From Bacteroidota bacterium (GTDB taxonomy: Bacteria > Bacteroidota > Bacteroidia > Chitinophagales > S012-47): a stretch of DNA of 45,629 nucleotides. The position numbers and the translations under genes are program-made. Shown piece after piece: positions 1-8,003 of the stretch (its first letter is position 1; every line of letters begins with the position of its first letter). The notes below the pieces were generated by a model. It searched no databases, was not told where the DNA came from, and saw only the letters and a program-made list of their open reading frames with translations. Location of the stretch: positions 1 through 45,629 of the forward strand of contig JAJRWN010000078.1 in assembly GCA_024276745.1 (NCBI GenBank), in the 5' to 3' direction.

Positions 1-347
1 CTTTCTTTATAAGATGCTAAAGATAATTCAACTTATATATTTTATAATGTACAGTTTTACGTCTTTTGTGACCTGTCAAATAAGTCCTTTCGTATGATAT
101 ATATATATATATATATATTGATACTGAAGATGTTAGAAAAATAAAAATTGGGTTTAGGGGCTGATTTTGTGACATGGAATAGCTGTAGGCTTACTTTAAA
201 TCAGTTCTTTTAGCCAAAGTCTAAGACTTTATTATGGGGCCCATAATATTCTGCAAACGTGAAGCACAAGAAAATTGTTTTTGATTAATAGAGGTAGCGG
301 GAGAAGGAATGAGTTACCGACAGGAATCAATTAGCAAATAAATAGGC
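1..347. other. Gene-free AT-rich region with AT microsatellite and palindrome
   Basis: No ORF of convincing length is present on either strand. The stretch holds an uninterrupted (AT)11 tract at 97-118 and a near-perfect palindrome at 231-247, ATTATGGG-G-CCCATAAT, with 8-base arms around a single G. The region lies downstream of the NifU-like gene. I see no GC-rich hairpin followed by a T-run that would make a convincing terminator. It may hold the 3' flank of that gene and the control region of whatever lies left of the window. Confidence 0.6.
97..118. repeat. (AT)11 dinucleotide microsatellite
   Basis: Eleven uninterrupted AT units in an intergenic stretch. Such tracts can change length by slipped-strand replication, but no promoter or gene start is visible close enough to suggest phase variation. 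Confidence 0.9.
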
Positions 348-932
348 TTATATCGTTTCGGCCACCACTTCTTTGATGCCCGGAATCATCCGTTTCAGCA
401 TGGCTTCAATGCCACTTTTAAGGGTTAGCGTAGCCGATGGACAACCACTGCACGCCCCTTGCAGTTGCACGGTTACTACACCATCTTCCACTGATTTAAA
501 TTGAATGGCTCCGCCATCCATTTGCACGGCAGGTTTGATGTATTTATCTAACACTTCGATAATTTGTTGCTCATCGGTACCATCATAAACGGGTTGATCG
601 GCTTTCAGCTTTTCCAATAATGTATCGTTTAAAACTTTTTTCTCGTGGGCAATATAAGCTTGCAGGAAAGCACGGATTGAAGGAATGACATCGTACCAAT
701 TTGTATTGTCATCTTTAGTTATGGTCACAAAATTATTAGCTATAAACACGCCCCGTACAAAGGGGAAACCAAATAATTCGCTGGCAAGCGGTGATTCTTT
801 TGCTGCATTTTCATCCGGCAAATCGATGGATAAGTTAGGCAACAACATTTTGTTCGAAACAAATTTCAAAGTGGCCGGGTTTGGTGTTGATTCGGTATAA
901 ATCAGAATAGCATTCAGATTGATTTCATTCAT
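348..932 (-). CDS. NifU-like iron-sulfur cluster carrier (Nfu type)
   Basis: Likely a cytoplasmic Fe-S carrier that passes assembled clusters to target apoproteins. The N-terminal third matches the Nfu_N/scaffold domain (the TPNPATLKF motif). The C-terminal third is a NifU_C domain with the cluster-binding CxxC in GACSGCPSATLTL. The track ORF reaches 1007 and would overlap recX. ATG codons at 965 and 932 both avoid the overlap, and 932 puts the Nfu_N motif at the distance from the N-terminus usual in the family; 965 is the alternative. It lies just downstream of recX on the same strand and is probably co-transcribed. The family call is firm, the exact start is not. Confidence 0.9.
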   Translation of the reverse strand: MNEINLNAILIYTESTPNPATLKFVSNKMLLPNLSIDLPDENAAKESPLASELFGFPFVRGVFIANNFVTITKDDNTNWYDVIPSIRAFLQAYIAHEKKVLNDTLLEKLKADQPVYDGTDEQQIIEVLDKYIKPAVQMDGGAIQFKSVEDGVVTVQLQGACSGCPSATLTLKSGIEAMLKRMIPGIKEVVAETI

Positions 933-976
933 ATTTTGTGCTTTGGCTTTTTTAACAAACGACATGCTGCATTGGT

Positions 977-1453
977 TCAACTTTCGGTTCTTTTCAATAT
1001 TTTCCAAACCAATTCGGGTTCGTAGCCCTTGCGAATGGCAAAAGCAGCGCAGCGTTGATTAGCTTCAAAATTTTTCAGTCCGCTGATTGTTTTTCTTTTC
1101 TGTTCCAGGATGCCGCTTAAAGTGTTGAGATATTCATCTTCTTCAATTTCCTTCATTCCTTTGTTTATGCAATATTCCGAAATATGGAAAGTCTTAAGTT
1201 TTTGTTTGATTTTGATTCTGCCCCATTTTTTAAATCTGAATTTACCGCGAACATAAGCACAGGCAAAACGTTCTTCATTCAGAAAATTATCTTGAATAAG
1301 AAGGGAAATAATTTTTTCAAGTCTTTCGCCATATATTTCAAGTTCGAGTAGTTTGCTGCGAACCTGTGCATGGCAACGTTCCTGATAGGCACAATAATGT
1401 TGGAGCTTTGCCAACACTTCTTCATCAGAAAGATGCTTCTTAGCCTTTTTCAA
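977..1453 (-). CDS. recX: RecX-family regulatory protein
   Basis: A 158-residue protein rich in Lys, Arg and aromatics with the three-helix repeats of RecX, which binds and modulates RecA filaments. Recognisable features are the LxxxxYC start of the first repeat, an 'LIQDNFLNEERFACAYVRGK' stretch and a basic KKWGRIKIKQKL stretch. recA itself is not in the window. There is no ATG at the N-terminus: the reading frame starts at TTG (1451-1453), preceded only by five or six sense codons and an in-frame stop. It is divergent from the MFS gene with about 35 bp between them. Confidence 0.88.
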   Translation of the reverse strand: MKKAKKHLSDEEVLAKLQHYCAYQERCHAQVRSKLLELEIYGERLEKIISLLIQDNFLNEERFACAYVRGKFRFKKWGRIKIKQKLKTFHISEYCINKGMKEIEEDEYLNTLSGILEQKRKTISGLKNFEANQRCAAFAIRKGYEPELVWKILKRTES

Positions 1454-1488
1454 TTTTCTATCTTTAATGCGCTAATTTAATCAAGCCT

Positions 1489-2778
1489 GTGGAGAATAAA
1501 CAAGCCATTATATTGCTCTTTGCCGCCAATACGATTTCGGGGGTAGCGCAAGGAATCAGCATGATTGCTATTCCCTGGTATTTTGCAAGTATGATGGATA
1601 TGGGTTCTACCTTTGGTATTTTATTCACTGTTTTAACCTTTATCTCTATTTTTTGGTCGCTATATGCCGGTGTGCTCATCGATCGATTTGACCGGAAAAG
1701 AATATTACAGGTTATTTCTCTGATTGGTGGTTTCATGCTCTGCGGCATTGCTTATCGGGGTTTTCATACCGGTGGCATGACGCCCTTGCTGGCGGGTGCT
1801 GCTTTTGCCACTACTTTTTTGATTTACAATATCCATTTCCCGAATTTATATGCATTTGCTCAACAGATTACAGCTCCACGTGATTATGGCAAAATTACGA
1901 GTTATATAGAAGTGCAAAACCAGGTAGCCTCGGCTTTATCAGGAGCTGTGGCAGCTATGTTGTTGGGGGGTGTTGAACCCGGAATGCATAAGCTTTTGGG
2001 TATGGAAATACATATTTCATTCAGCATTACAGCCTGGCCTTTACAAAAGATTTTCCTGCTCGATGGCATCACTTATTTTTTTGGATTTCTGTTGGTGAGT
2101 GGCATCAGTTATTATTCGGTTTCTCAACGGCAGACCGAGACAGGTGCTATTATGCAGCGACTGAAAACAGGGCTGGGATTTTTGAAAAAACATCCTATGC
2201 TATTTTTATTTGGTAGCTTTTCATTTTCCATTTTTGTTACCTTGATTATTGCGTCATTTTTTCTCATTCCTGTTTATATCAGTCAGCACCTGAAAGCGGG
2301 TGTGGGTGCTTATGCCGGTTTCGAAATCTTTTTTGCACTTGGAAGTATTATGGCCGGTTTATTTATCCGCACTATTTTTCAGAAAACAAAACCTGCCATG
2401 GCTGTTATCCTGATGACTTTTGTGGCTTCAGCTATCTTTTTTATCTCAATCTTTAACTATCATTTGTTATTTTTCTTTCTGCTCTTTATGCTGCTTGGTT
2501 TAACAAATGCCGGTTCCAGGGTGATGCGTGCTACCTATATATTCAACCATGTGCCTAATCAATTGATTGGACGAACAAATAGTGTATTTGCCCAGTTTCA
2601 TATACTTTTCAGGCTCAGTTTTATCAGTTTGTTTTCCTTACCCTTTTTTATGAAAAACGGACAAGTAATTTATGCTTTTCTGATTCTTGGATTTTTTAAT
2701 CTGCTGGCAGCAGGCTTGCTCTCGCTTTATTATAAACGAATCATTTCCGAGCCTCCACCCAGAGCTGAAAATACATAA
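1489..2778 (+). CDS. MFS transporter
   Basis: A 429-residue, roughly 12-helix inner-membrane protein of the major facilitator superfamily. The loop after TM2 has a motif A-like sequence (GVLIDRFDRKR), and a loop near residues 220-235 separates two six-helix halves. It resembles the EntS/macrolide-efflux branch, so export of a small molecule is likely, but the substrate cannot be read from sequence. The start is GTG at 1489. It is divergent from recX and convergent with the heme A synthase gene, overlapping the latter's 3' end by 38 bp. Confidence 0.85.
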   Translation: MENKQAIILLFAANTISGVAQGISMIAIPWYFASMMDMGSTFGILFTVLTFISIFWSLYAGVLIDRFDRKRILQVISLIGGFMLCGIAYRGFHTGGMTPLLAGAAFATTFLIYNIHFPNLYAFAQQITAPRDYGKITSYIEVQNQVASALSGAVAAMLLGGVEPGMHKLLGMEIHISFSITAWPLQKIFLLDGITYFFGFLLVSGISYYSVSQRQTETGAIMQRLKTGLGFLKKHPMLFLFGSFSFSIFVTLIIASFFLIPVYISQHLKAGVGAYAGFEIFFALGSIMAGLFIRTIFQKTKPAMAVILMTFVASAIFFISIFNYHLLFFFLLFMLLGLTNAGSRVMRATYIFNHVPNQLIGRTNSVFAQFHILFRLSFISLFSLPFFMKNGQVIYAFLILGFFNLLAAGLLSLYYKRIISEPPPRAENT

Positions 2779-3793
2779 ACAGAAAACTGAACAAGAGTAA
2801 AATTCCTACTGCCTGATGAAATACTCCCAGGGTCAGTGGGATATGTCCTTTTGCACCTAATACGGTATAAATACCTAATATAATTTGTGTCGTAAGCAAG
2901 AAAGGAATAAGCCAAATCATTGGCCGGGCTGTTTTGGGCAAAGGATGAGCGGCTGCTTTCAATAAAAACCAGCTAATGAACAAAAAGGCTGTATAAGCAA
3001 TCAGGCGATGTGAGAAATGAATAAAAGCAATTGGAAATAAATTAGTTTCAAATTGGCCAAATGATTGAAAAGTCCAATTGGCACTATGGTGCATCACTTC
3101 GGGCATAAAGCGGCCTCCCATATCGGGCCAGCTGGGATAATAAAGGGCTCCGTGCATGCCCGATAATAAAGACCCAAAAATGACCTGAACGATTAGCAAA
3201 ATGAATATAAATCCCGAAAATTTTTTCAAGGTTTTATATTTCACAGATTGCTTATTTCCCTGCAGGTATTCCAGAGCCAGCCAAAAAGCATAGCCCATGG
3301 TTAGAAGCGCCAAAATAAGATGTGTGGCTAAGCGGTAAGGGCTTACGCTGGGGCGGTCAACCAAGCCGCTTCGTACCATCAGCCAGCCAAAAACGGCTAC
3401 CATAGCGCCCAGTAAAAACACAATGGATACTTTAAAAAGATATTCTCCTTTGAGTTTTCGCTTGTAAAGAAACCAGATGAAGGGAATCAGAAAAACAAAA
3501 CCCATGCTTCGTGCCCATAGGCGGTGAAACCATTCCCAGTAAAAAATTTTTTTAAATTCAGGCAGGGTCATGGCATAGTTTATTTTCTGATACTGTGGCG
3601 ATTGTTTGTAATGGCTAAAAGCTTTTTCCCATGAAGCATGACCTGTTGGCGGTAAGGTGCCGGTAATAATTTCCCATTTTGTGATGCTGAGACCGGAGCC
3701 TGATAAGCGGGTGATTCCTCCAAGAATAACCTGCACATAAATCATAAAAACACCAATAAGCAGCCATAAAGCCACAGACTTATCTTTATTCAT
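2741..3793 (-). CDS. ctaA: Heme A synthase (COX15/CtaA family)
   Basis: Integral membrane monooxygenase that converts heme O to heme A for aa3-type cytochrome oxidase. It has about eight TM helices and the four family histidines in the contexts EWFHRLWAR, RLATHLILAL, FSHRLIAYT and GVFHQAVG. The first transmembrane segment leads into GGITRLSGSGLS, a hallmark of COX15. The track ORF begins at a TTG (3814). A TAnnTTTG promoter element overlaps that TTG, so ATG at 3793 is the better start. The 3' end overlaps the convergent MFS gene by 38 bp. Its presence implies aerobic respiration with heme A. Confidence 0.93.
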   Translation of the reverse strand: MNKDKSVALWLLIGVFMIYVQVILGGITRLSGSGLSITKWEIITGTLPPTGHASWEKAFSHYKQSPQYQKINYAMTLPEFKKIFYWEWFHRLWARSMGFVFLIPFIWFLYKRKLKGEYLFKVSIVFLLGAMVAVFGWLMVRSGLVDRPSVSPYRLATHLILALLTMGYAFWLALEYLQGNKQSVKYKTLKKFSGFIFILLIVQVIFGSLLSGMHGALYYPSWPDMGGRFMPEVMHHSANWTFQSFGQFETNLFPIAFIHFSHRLIAYTAFLFISWFLLKAAAHPLPKTARPMIWLIPFLLTTQIILGIYTVLGAKGHIPLTLGVFHQAVGILLLFSFLFMYFQLWVEARK

Positions 3794-3811
3794 TGTTGGC
3801 AATTTATATTG

Positions 3812-3819
3812 CAAAGTTA
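3812..3819 (-). promoter_or_regulatory. Bacteroidota -7 element for heme A synthase gene
   Basis: TAACTTTG on the minus strand matches the TAnnTTTG consensus. The predicted transcription start falls about 12-14 nt upstream of the ATG at 3793. No clear -33 element is visible. Confidence 0.5.
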
Positions 3820-3832
3820 AGGTAGCAGGTAT

Positions 3833-3862
3833 AAAAAAAGCCCGGCAATAAGGCCGGACTTT
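3833..3862 (-). terminator. Intrinsic terminator after the 142-aa membrane protein gene
   Basis: On the minus strand AAGTCCGGC and GCCGGGCTT form a stem with a 6-nt loop, followed directly by a T-run. The one irregular pair is G-U in the minus-strand RNA but C-A in the plus-strand RNA, which favours function on the minus strand. It separates the upstream small gene from heme A synthase. Confidence 0.8.
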
Positions 3863-3883
3863 AAAATTATTTTTTATTAAGTA

Positions 3884-4312
3884 TTATAAAACTGATATCA
3901 GCCATTTAATAAAATAAATAGTTGCGAAAACCCATGCCACAAAACCTAAGAAATAGAAAATGTAAGCGATAAGACCAATGCCGATATATACGAAAATAGC
4001 ACCAACAATTTCAAGCAAAATAGTGGCACCGTAAAAGATAAGAGCTTTTAATAGATTGTCATCAAGTGAAGCGGAACTGACATGGCTAAATCCTTCAATC
4101 TTCTGATTCATTTTCTGAAGACTTTTTACAGCGATTCCCGCCATGAGTTTCATACTCTTTTTTTGAGTTTTAAGCGGCAAAATATGGGAGCTTTGATGAT
4201 TAGCCTGACGTGCCTGGCTGCCATGACCTCCATCTACCTCGGCATTCATCACCGGAAGATTGACCAGTAAGCCGAATGCAAGCATCAATGCAATTTTACT
4301 TAATAATTTCAT
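3884..4312 (-). CDS. Small membrane protein with signal peptide, unknown function
   Basis: 142 residues. A cleavable signal peptide (about 1-24, ending near MNAE) is followed by a polar, Lys/Gln-rich segment to about residue 85 and then two closely spaced hydrophobic helices to the C-terminus. I recognise the general pattern of small Bacteroidota envelope proteins with a Lys-rich linker and a two-helix C-terminal hairpin, but no named family. It is monocistronic, bounded by its own terminator downstream and an intergenic region with tRNA-Phe upstream. Confidence 0.7.
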   Translation of the reverse strand: MKLLSKIALMLAFGLLVNLPVMNAEVDGGHGSQARQANHQSSHILPLKTQKKSMKLMAGIAVKSLQKMNQKIEGFSHVSSASLDDNLLKALIFYGATILLEIVGAIFVYIGIGLIAYIFYFLGFVAWVFATIYFIKWLISVL

Positions 4313-4514
4313 AGCACAATTTTTTAAGATTAATAATGCTGCAAGTTATACATTATTTTGATATTCTAAAAAGACTTAACAACGAAAAAGAAAAATTCTT
4401 TAGTACAATTCTTAAAGTTGTTATAAGTACAAATCACATGAACAATGAAAATCCCAGATTCTTTGTCAAGGCTGATAAATCAAGGGGGACACAGTATGAA
4501 TTTAAATAAAAAAG

Positions 4515-4587
4515 TGGTGCGGGGCAGGGTCGAACTGCCGACACCAGGATTTTCAGTCCTGTGCTCTACCAACTGAGCTACCGCACC
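4515..4587 (-). tRNA. tRNA-Phe (GAA)
   Basis: A complete 73-nt cloverleaf on the minus strand: acceptor GGTGCGG/CCGCACC, D-arm GCTC...GAGC, anticodon stem CAGGA/TCCTG with loop CTGAAAA (anticodon GAA), T-arm GGCAG/CTGCC with the TTCGACC loop, and discriminator A. The CCA end is not encoded, as is usual in Bacteroidota. A T-run immediately downstream on the minus strand probably ends transcription. Confidence 0.97.
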
Positions 4588-4687
4588 TAATTATTCAATT
4601 TCATCCTGTAAAAACGGATGGCATGCAAAATTAATCGTTTTACTGTGTTTGCAAAAATTTGACCTAAAAGATTTTAATCCCTATGCT

Positions 4688-6931
4688 TTATAATGGATAA
4701 TTATTGTAAAATAAGCCGGTAGAATTCTGATACCAAACTTTTTCTGTTTGCTTTTGAATTAATAATTCATCTACAATGGCTTTATCACCTTGAACCTCAA
4801 GTTTGAAACGCATGCCGGCTTCGAAATGCTGTAGCGGAAATGAAATATTAAGCCATTCATTGTAAATTTCAACGCCTTCTTTTGGATTAATGTATTGATT
4901 TGCAATAAGGGTATTTGCCTGATCCCAAAGCTGCCAGTGAACCAGTGGAAAAGCAGGTCGTTGAGGGTGATAATGCATCCAAAAAGATACGATTAAAGGA
5001 TTAGGATAGCCGGTCTTTGAGAGCAAAGTATCGAGCAAGACCAAATTACCTTTATCATGGTATAATGAGCTGCGGCCTGCAAAAGTATAATCTTGAAAAT
5101 TTGTATGATCGAAATGCCGGTATATAAAAACGGCTTGCGAATCGCTTAAAAAATACATCCCTTTTCTTATTAGCGAATCTTTTTGAGCGTTAAAAGAAAG
5201 CTTCAACTGATGAGTCTGATCCTGTAAATCATTTATTTTTAAAGAGAATAGCGATAAGCCGTTTATATGGGCAATCAGGGTAGAACGGTCAATAACAGAT
5301 TGCTCGTAAGGTTTTAAGGCATCTGAACATGAAAGCACCAGGATGGGTTTTTGGTTTGGTAAATCCTGTACGATTGTTTTCTTAATCATGGGGCCCGAAA
5401 GGAGTTGAGCTTCTTTGAAACTTTGGCTGATTGAAGTGCGAGACAAATGTGTGGTGATGATGGGCAATCCCAGAGCGATAGAAGCCCTGCAACTTTCATA
5501 AATAGCCTTGTTTGAATTGCTGATATATAATTTTTCACTCCCGATATTGTAATAAGGTAAGGGTAGAATGGCCTGAAAATCATCGGCATTGATAGCATGA
5601 TTCTTAAGTGTTTGGTTTAAAGAGCTTTGCAAAAAAGTGCTTTTATTTTGTGGCATAGAATGATAAACCATGCGCAGGTTTAGGAAAACTTCAAAACCCC
5701 ATACCGACCAAAAAAGGGCTAAAATGCCCCATGCAAAGGATTTTAAATCAGCATCAAAAAGTATTTGGTAAAACCGTTTGATCAATACCATTGCATATAC
5801 GGCCATGACATAATAAAAGGGCCAGGCAAAGCGACCACAAGCTCTGAACTGATTAAAAACAGGAAAGCGATCGAGCAATTGAGGAAACCAGATAAAAGGA
5901 ATAGCCATGGAAAATACAAGCAAGACTATGGCGGCTATCAGGGATGCAGCCATAACCGGATTTTCAATTTTTATGCGAAGACTTTTATTCTTTATTATCT
6001 TACTGATAAACATTAAAAAGCCTGTGATAGCCATAATAGCTACTGCCAAACCCAAATAGGTTTTGTTTTCGATAGATAATGCAGAAATACCAAAAGCATT
6101 CATAAAATCGCTACCTTGTTTGAACAGTAAAGTGGCAGGAATATGCCTGAAACCGATGAAACCGTAAGGACTGATAGAACGGTCGCTCACCGGATCGGTA
6201 ACAAGAATCAACAATTTGAACAAAACCAAAGAAAGAACCGCTGCCGACAGAGGAGCAATAAATGATATTTTTTTTATAGGTTTTTTTATGATCCGGACAG
6301 CAAGAGTAAAAATCATGACGAAGGCTGCACCAATGACTAAAAAATAAATTTGGATCATAGCAGAAAATAAAAGTGCCATGAGCAGCAAAGCAGAAAATAT
6401 GAATGGTTTTTGGTGCTTATTTGCTTTTATGGTGAGCCACCAAAACATAGGAATAATAAATGCATGAGCCAGGCTATAGTGTGCAAAGAAACGCGGCAAT
6501 TGTGGATTCAGAAAGGTGATTAGCAGGCTTGTCAGGAGCGCCCATAACAGAGGAACTTTAAAATAGAGCAATATTTTAAAAAGAAAATATGCACATAGCA
6601 CTAAGGATAAGAACATCAAAAGATTGATGATTCCGGGTGTATAAAGAGCCGGGTTACTATTCACAGGAGCTACGCTGGCGATCATGAATGAAAAGATGGG
6701 TTGTATATCGGCAAAGAAGATATGCTCGCCATAAGGATAATTCATGCCACTGGTCCACCAGCCCGAATCGTGTGCCAGATACCAGGCCATGGTATAGTAA
6801 TTCTTTACCGCATCGCCACCGGTGGCCAATAAATATTGATTGGCATGAAAAACCCAATGTCCGAAGAAGAGCAGGATAATCAGGGTAGCCATAAAAGCAG
6901 CCATCCATGGTTTTATCGATAAGTTTTTCAT
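4688..6931 (-). CDS. Large polytopic membrane protein, possible GT-C-type glycosyltransferase
   Basis: 747 residues. The first ~420 contain about 10-12 TM helices; the C-terminal ~300 form a soluble, probably periplasmic, domain. The first loop after TM1 carries an acidic GGDAVKNYY motif, and later loops hold aromatic-rich segments (NYPYGEHIFFAD). This layout, with an Asp in the first extracytoplasmic loop, resembles GT-C enzymes that use polyprenyl-phosphate sugars. The family is not recognised with certainty and the substrate is unknown. It lies 27 bp downstream of the lytic transglycosylase gene on the same strand, so a cell-envelope role is plausible by context. Confidence 0.6.
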   Translation of the reverse strand: MKNLSIKPWMAAFMATLIILLFFGHWVFHANQYLLATGGDAVKNYYTMAWYLAHDSGWWTSGMNYPYGEHIFFADIQPIFSFMIASVAPVNSNPALYTPGIINLLMFLSLVLCAYFLFKILLYFKVPLLWALLTSLLITFLNPQLPRFFAHYSLAHAFIIPMFWWLTIKANKHQKPFIFSALLLMALLFSAMIQIYFLVIGAAFVMIFTLAVRIIKKPIKKISFIAPLSAAVLSLVLFKLLILVTDPVSDRSISPYGFIGFRHIPATLLFKQGSDFMNAFGISALSIENKTYLGLAVAIMAITGFLMFISKIIKNKSLRIKIENPVMAASLIAAIVLLVFSMAIPFIWFPQLLDRFPVFNQFRACGRFAWPFYYVMAVYAMVLIKRFYQILFDADLKSFAWGILALFWSVWGFEVFLNLRMVYHSMPQNKSTFLQSSLNQTLKNHAINADDFQAILPLPYYNIGSEKLYISNSNKAIYESCRASIALGLPIITTHLSRTSISQSFKEAQLLSGPMIKKTIVQDLPNQKPILVLSCSDALKPYEQSVIDRSTLIAHINGLSLFSLKINDLQDQTHQLKLSFNAQKDSLIRKGMYFLSDSQAVFIYRHFDHTNFQDYTFAGRSSLYHDKGNLVLLDTLLSKTGYPNPLIVSFWMHYHPQRPAFPLVHWQLWDQANTLIANQYINPKEGVEIYNEWLNISFPLQHFEAGMRFKLEVQGDKAIVDELLIQKQTEKVWYQNSTGLFYNNYPL

Positions 6932-6938
6932 TATGCAG

Positions 6939-6946
6939 CAAATTTA
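6939..6946 (-). promoter_or_regulatory. Possible -7 element close to the 747-aa gene start
   Basis: TAAATTTG matches TAnnTTTG on the minus strand, but a start about 6 nt downstream would leave almost no 5' leader before the ATG at 6931. It is either a chance match or a nearly leaderless transcript. Confidence 0.25.
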
Positions 6947-6958
6947 CATCAAATCGGT

Positions 6959-7876
6959 TTAGAGGGGCAAAGCGATGGTGATGGTATCTCCTTCGGCAGG
7001 GCTAAGTTTATTTCCCTTCATCCAGGGGTTTAATAATTTCAGCATTTTCAAATTTGTATGTTGTTCGATAGCAAATTTTGCAAGGTTATCAATTGGTTCG
7101 CTAAGGAAATAATTTTGATAGGGAACAGGTTGATAAAGGTCGCTTTCATTAAAACAAAAGCCATATCGAGTGGGATCGGACAAGATTAATTTAAAAGCCA
7201 GTATGCGATACATATACCGGGCGGTTTCTTTATTCAGGTAGAGATTGTAGTAGTTTGATATTTGTTGTTGTTCGATGGATTGAATCAATCGGCTACTTCC
7301 CATATTATAGGCGGCAGCGGCTAATGTCCAGCTATGAAGTTTTTGATAAGCATCGTTCAGATATTTGCAAGCTGCTTTGGTTGAAGCTACTACGTCATAA
7401 CGCTGATCTATTTCGGATGATATTTGTAATCCGTATTGCTTTGCGGTTTTGGGCATAAATTGCCAGAATCCACCGGCTCCTGCCGGAGATACTATATTTT
7501 GAAGACCACTTTCGGCTACTGCCAAATATTTGAAATCACCCGGAATGTTGTTTTCTTTCAGTATTTGAGTAATAATCGGAAACCAACGATTGGCCAATTT
7601 GATGATTCTCAGGCTTGACGAATGCCAATAGGTATTAATCAGTAGTTCCCGGTCGAGATGTTCTGCTATATCCCATTCTTTTATGGGTACTTGTTCACCG
7701 GCAAAATCTATTTGATCCGGAAGACTCACTGCACAATTTCCTTGAGGCCCGCTTATTTTGGCATGATCTGTATCGAATGTATTTAAGGTTTCTTTAGTAT
7801 CTCCGGCAGTATTAACGATTATAAATACGCCTGAAATAATTATTATTCCGGTAAACCATGGCCATAATTTCTTCAT
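6959..7876 (-). CDS. Lytic transglycosylase (MltD/SLT type)
   Basis: 305 residues. An N-terminal hydrophobic anchor or signal (8-25) is followed by a family-1 lytic transglycosylase domain (about 75-230). The catalytic Glu is at about residue 122 in AVAESGLQN, and the following GAGGFWQFMP and AAAAYNMG motifs are classic SLT signatures. A C-terminal ~50 residues look like a weak LysM-type peptidoglycan-binding module. It cleaves murein glycan strands, forming 1,6-anhydro-MurNAc ends, in the periplasm. It is shorter than E. coli MltD because it has one LysM-like module rather than two. Confidence 0.9.
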   Translation of the reverse strand: MKKLWPWFTGIIIISGVFIIVNTAGDTKETLNTFDTDHAKISGPQGNCAVSLPDQIDFAGEQVPIKEWDIAEHLDRELLINTYWHSSSLRIIKLANRWFPIITQILKENNIPGDFKYLAVAESGLQNIVSPAGAGGFWQFMPKTAKQYGLQISSEIDQRYDVVASTKAACKYLNDAYQKLHSWTLAAAAYNMGSSRLIQSIEQQQISNYYNLYLNKETARYMYRILAFKLILSDPTRYGFCFNESDLYQPVPYQNYFLSEPIDNLAKFAIEQHTNLKMLKLLNPWMKGNKLSPAEGDTITIALPL

Positions 7877-8003
7877 ATAACGTATTTTTTATTTCACTAC
7901 GAACCATAAACACTCACGAAGCAAAATAGCTTAAAGTGGTTTACGCCTGGTGGTGAACCAAGGATTATCTAAAAAAGCAAAAAACTTTTATCCGGTAAAA
8001 AGC

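Noticed and set aside
4438-4509. 23-codon ORF on the plus strand ending 5 nt before tRNA-Phe
   Set aside because: Too short, no recognisable motif or ribosome binding site, and no neighbouring integrase that would make it an element remnant at a tRNA site.
4515-4587. tRNA-Phe as an integration site
   Set aside because: No integrase, no visible duplicate of the tRNA 3' end nearby, and flanking genes look like ordinary core genes.
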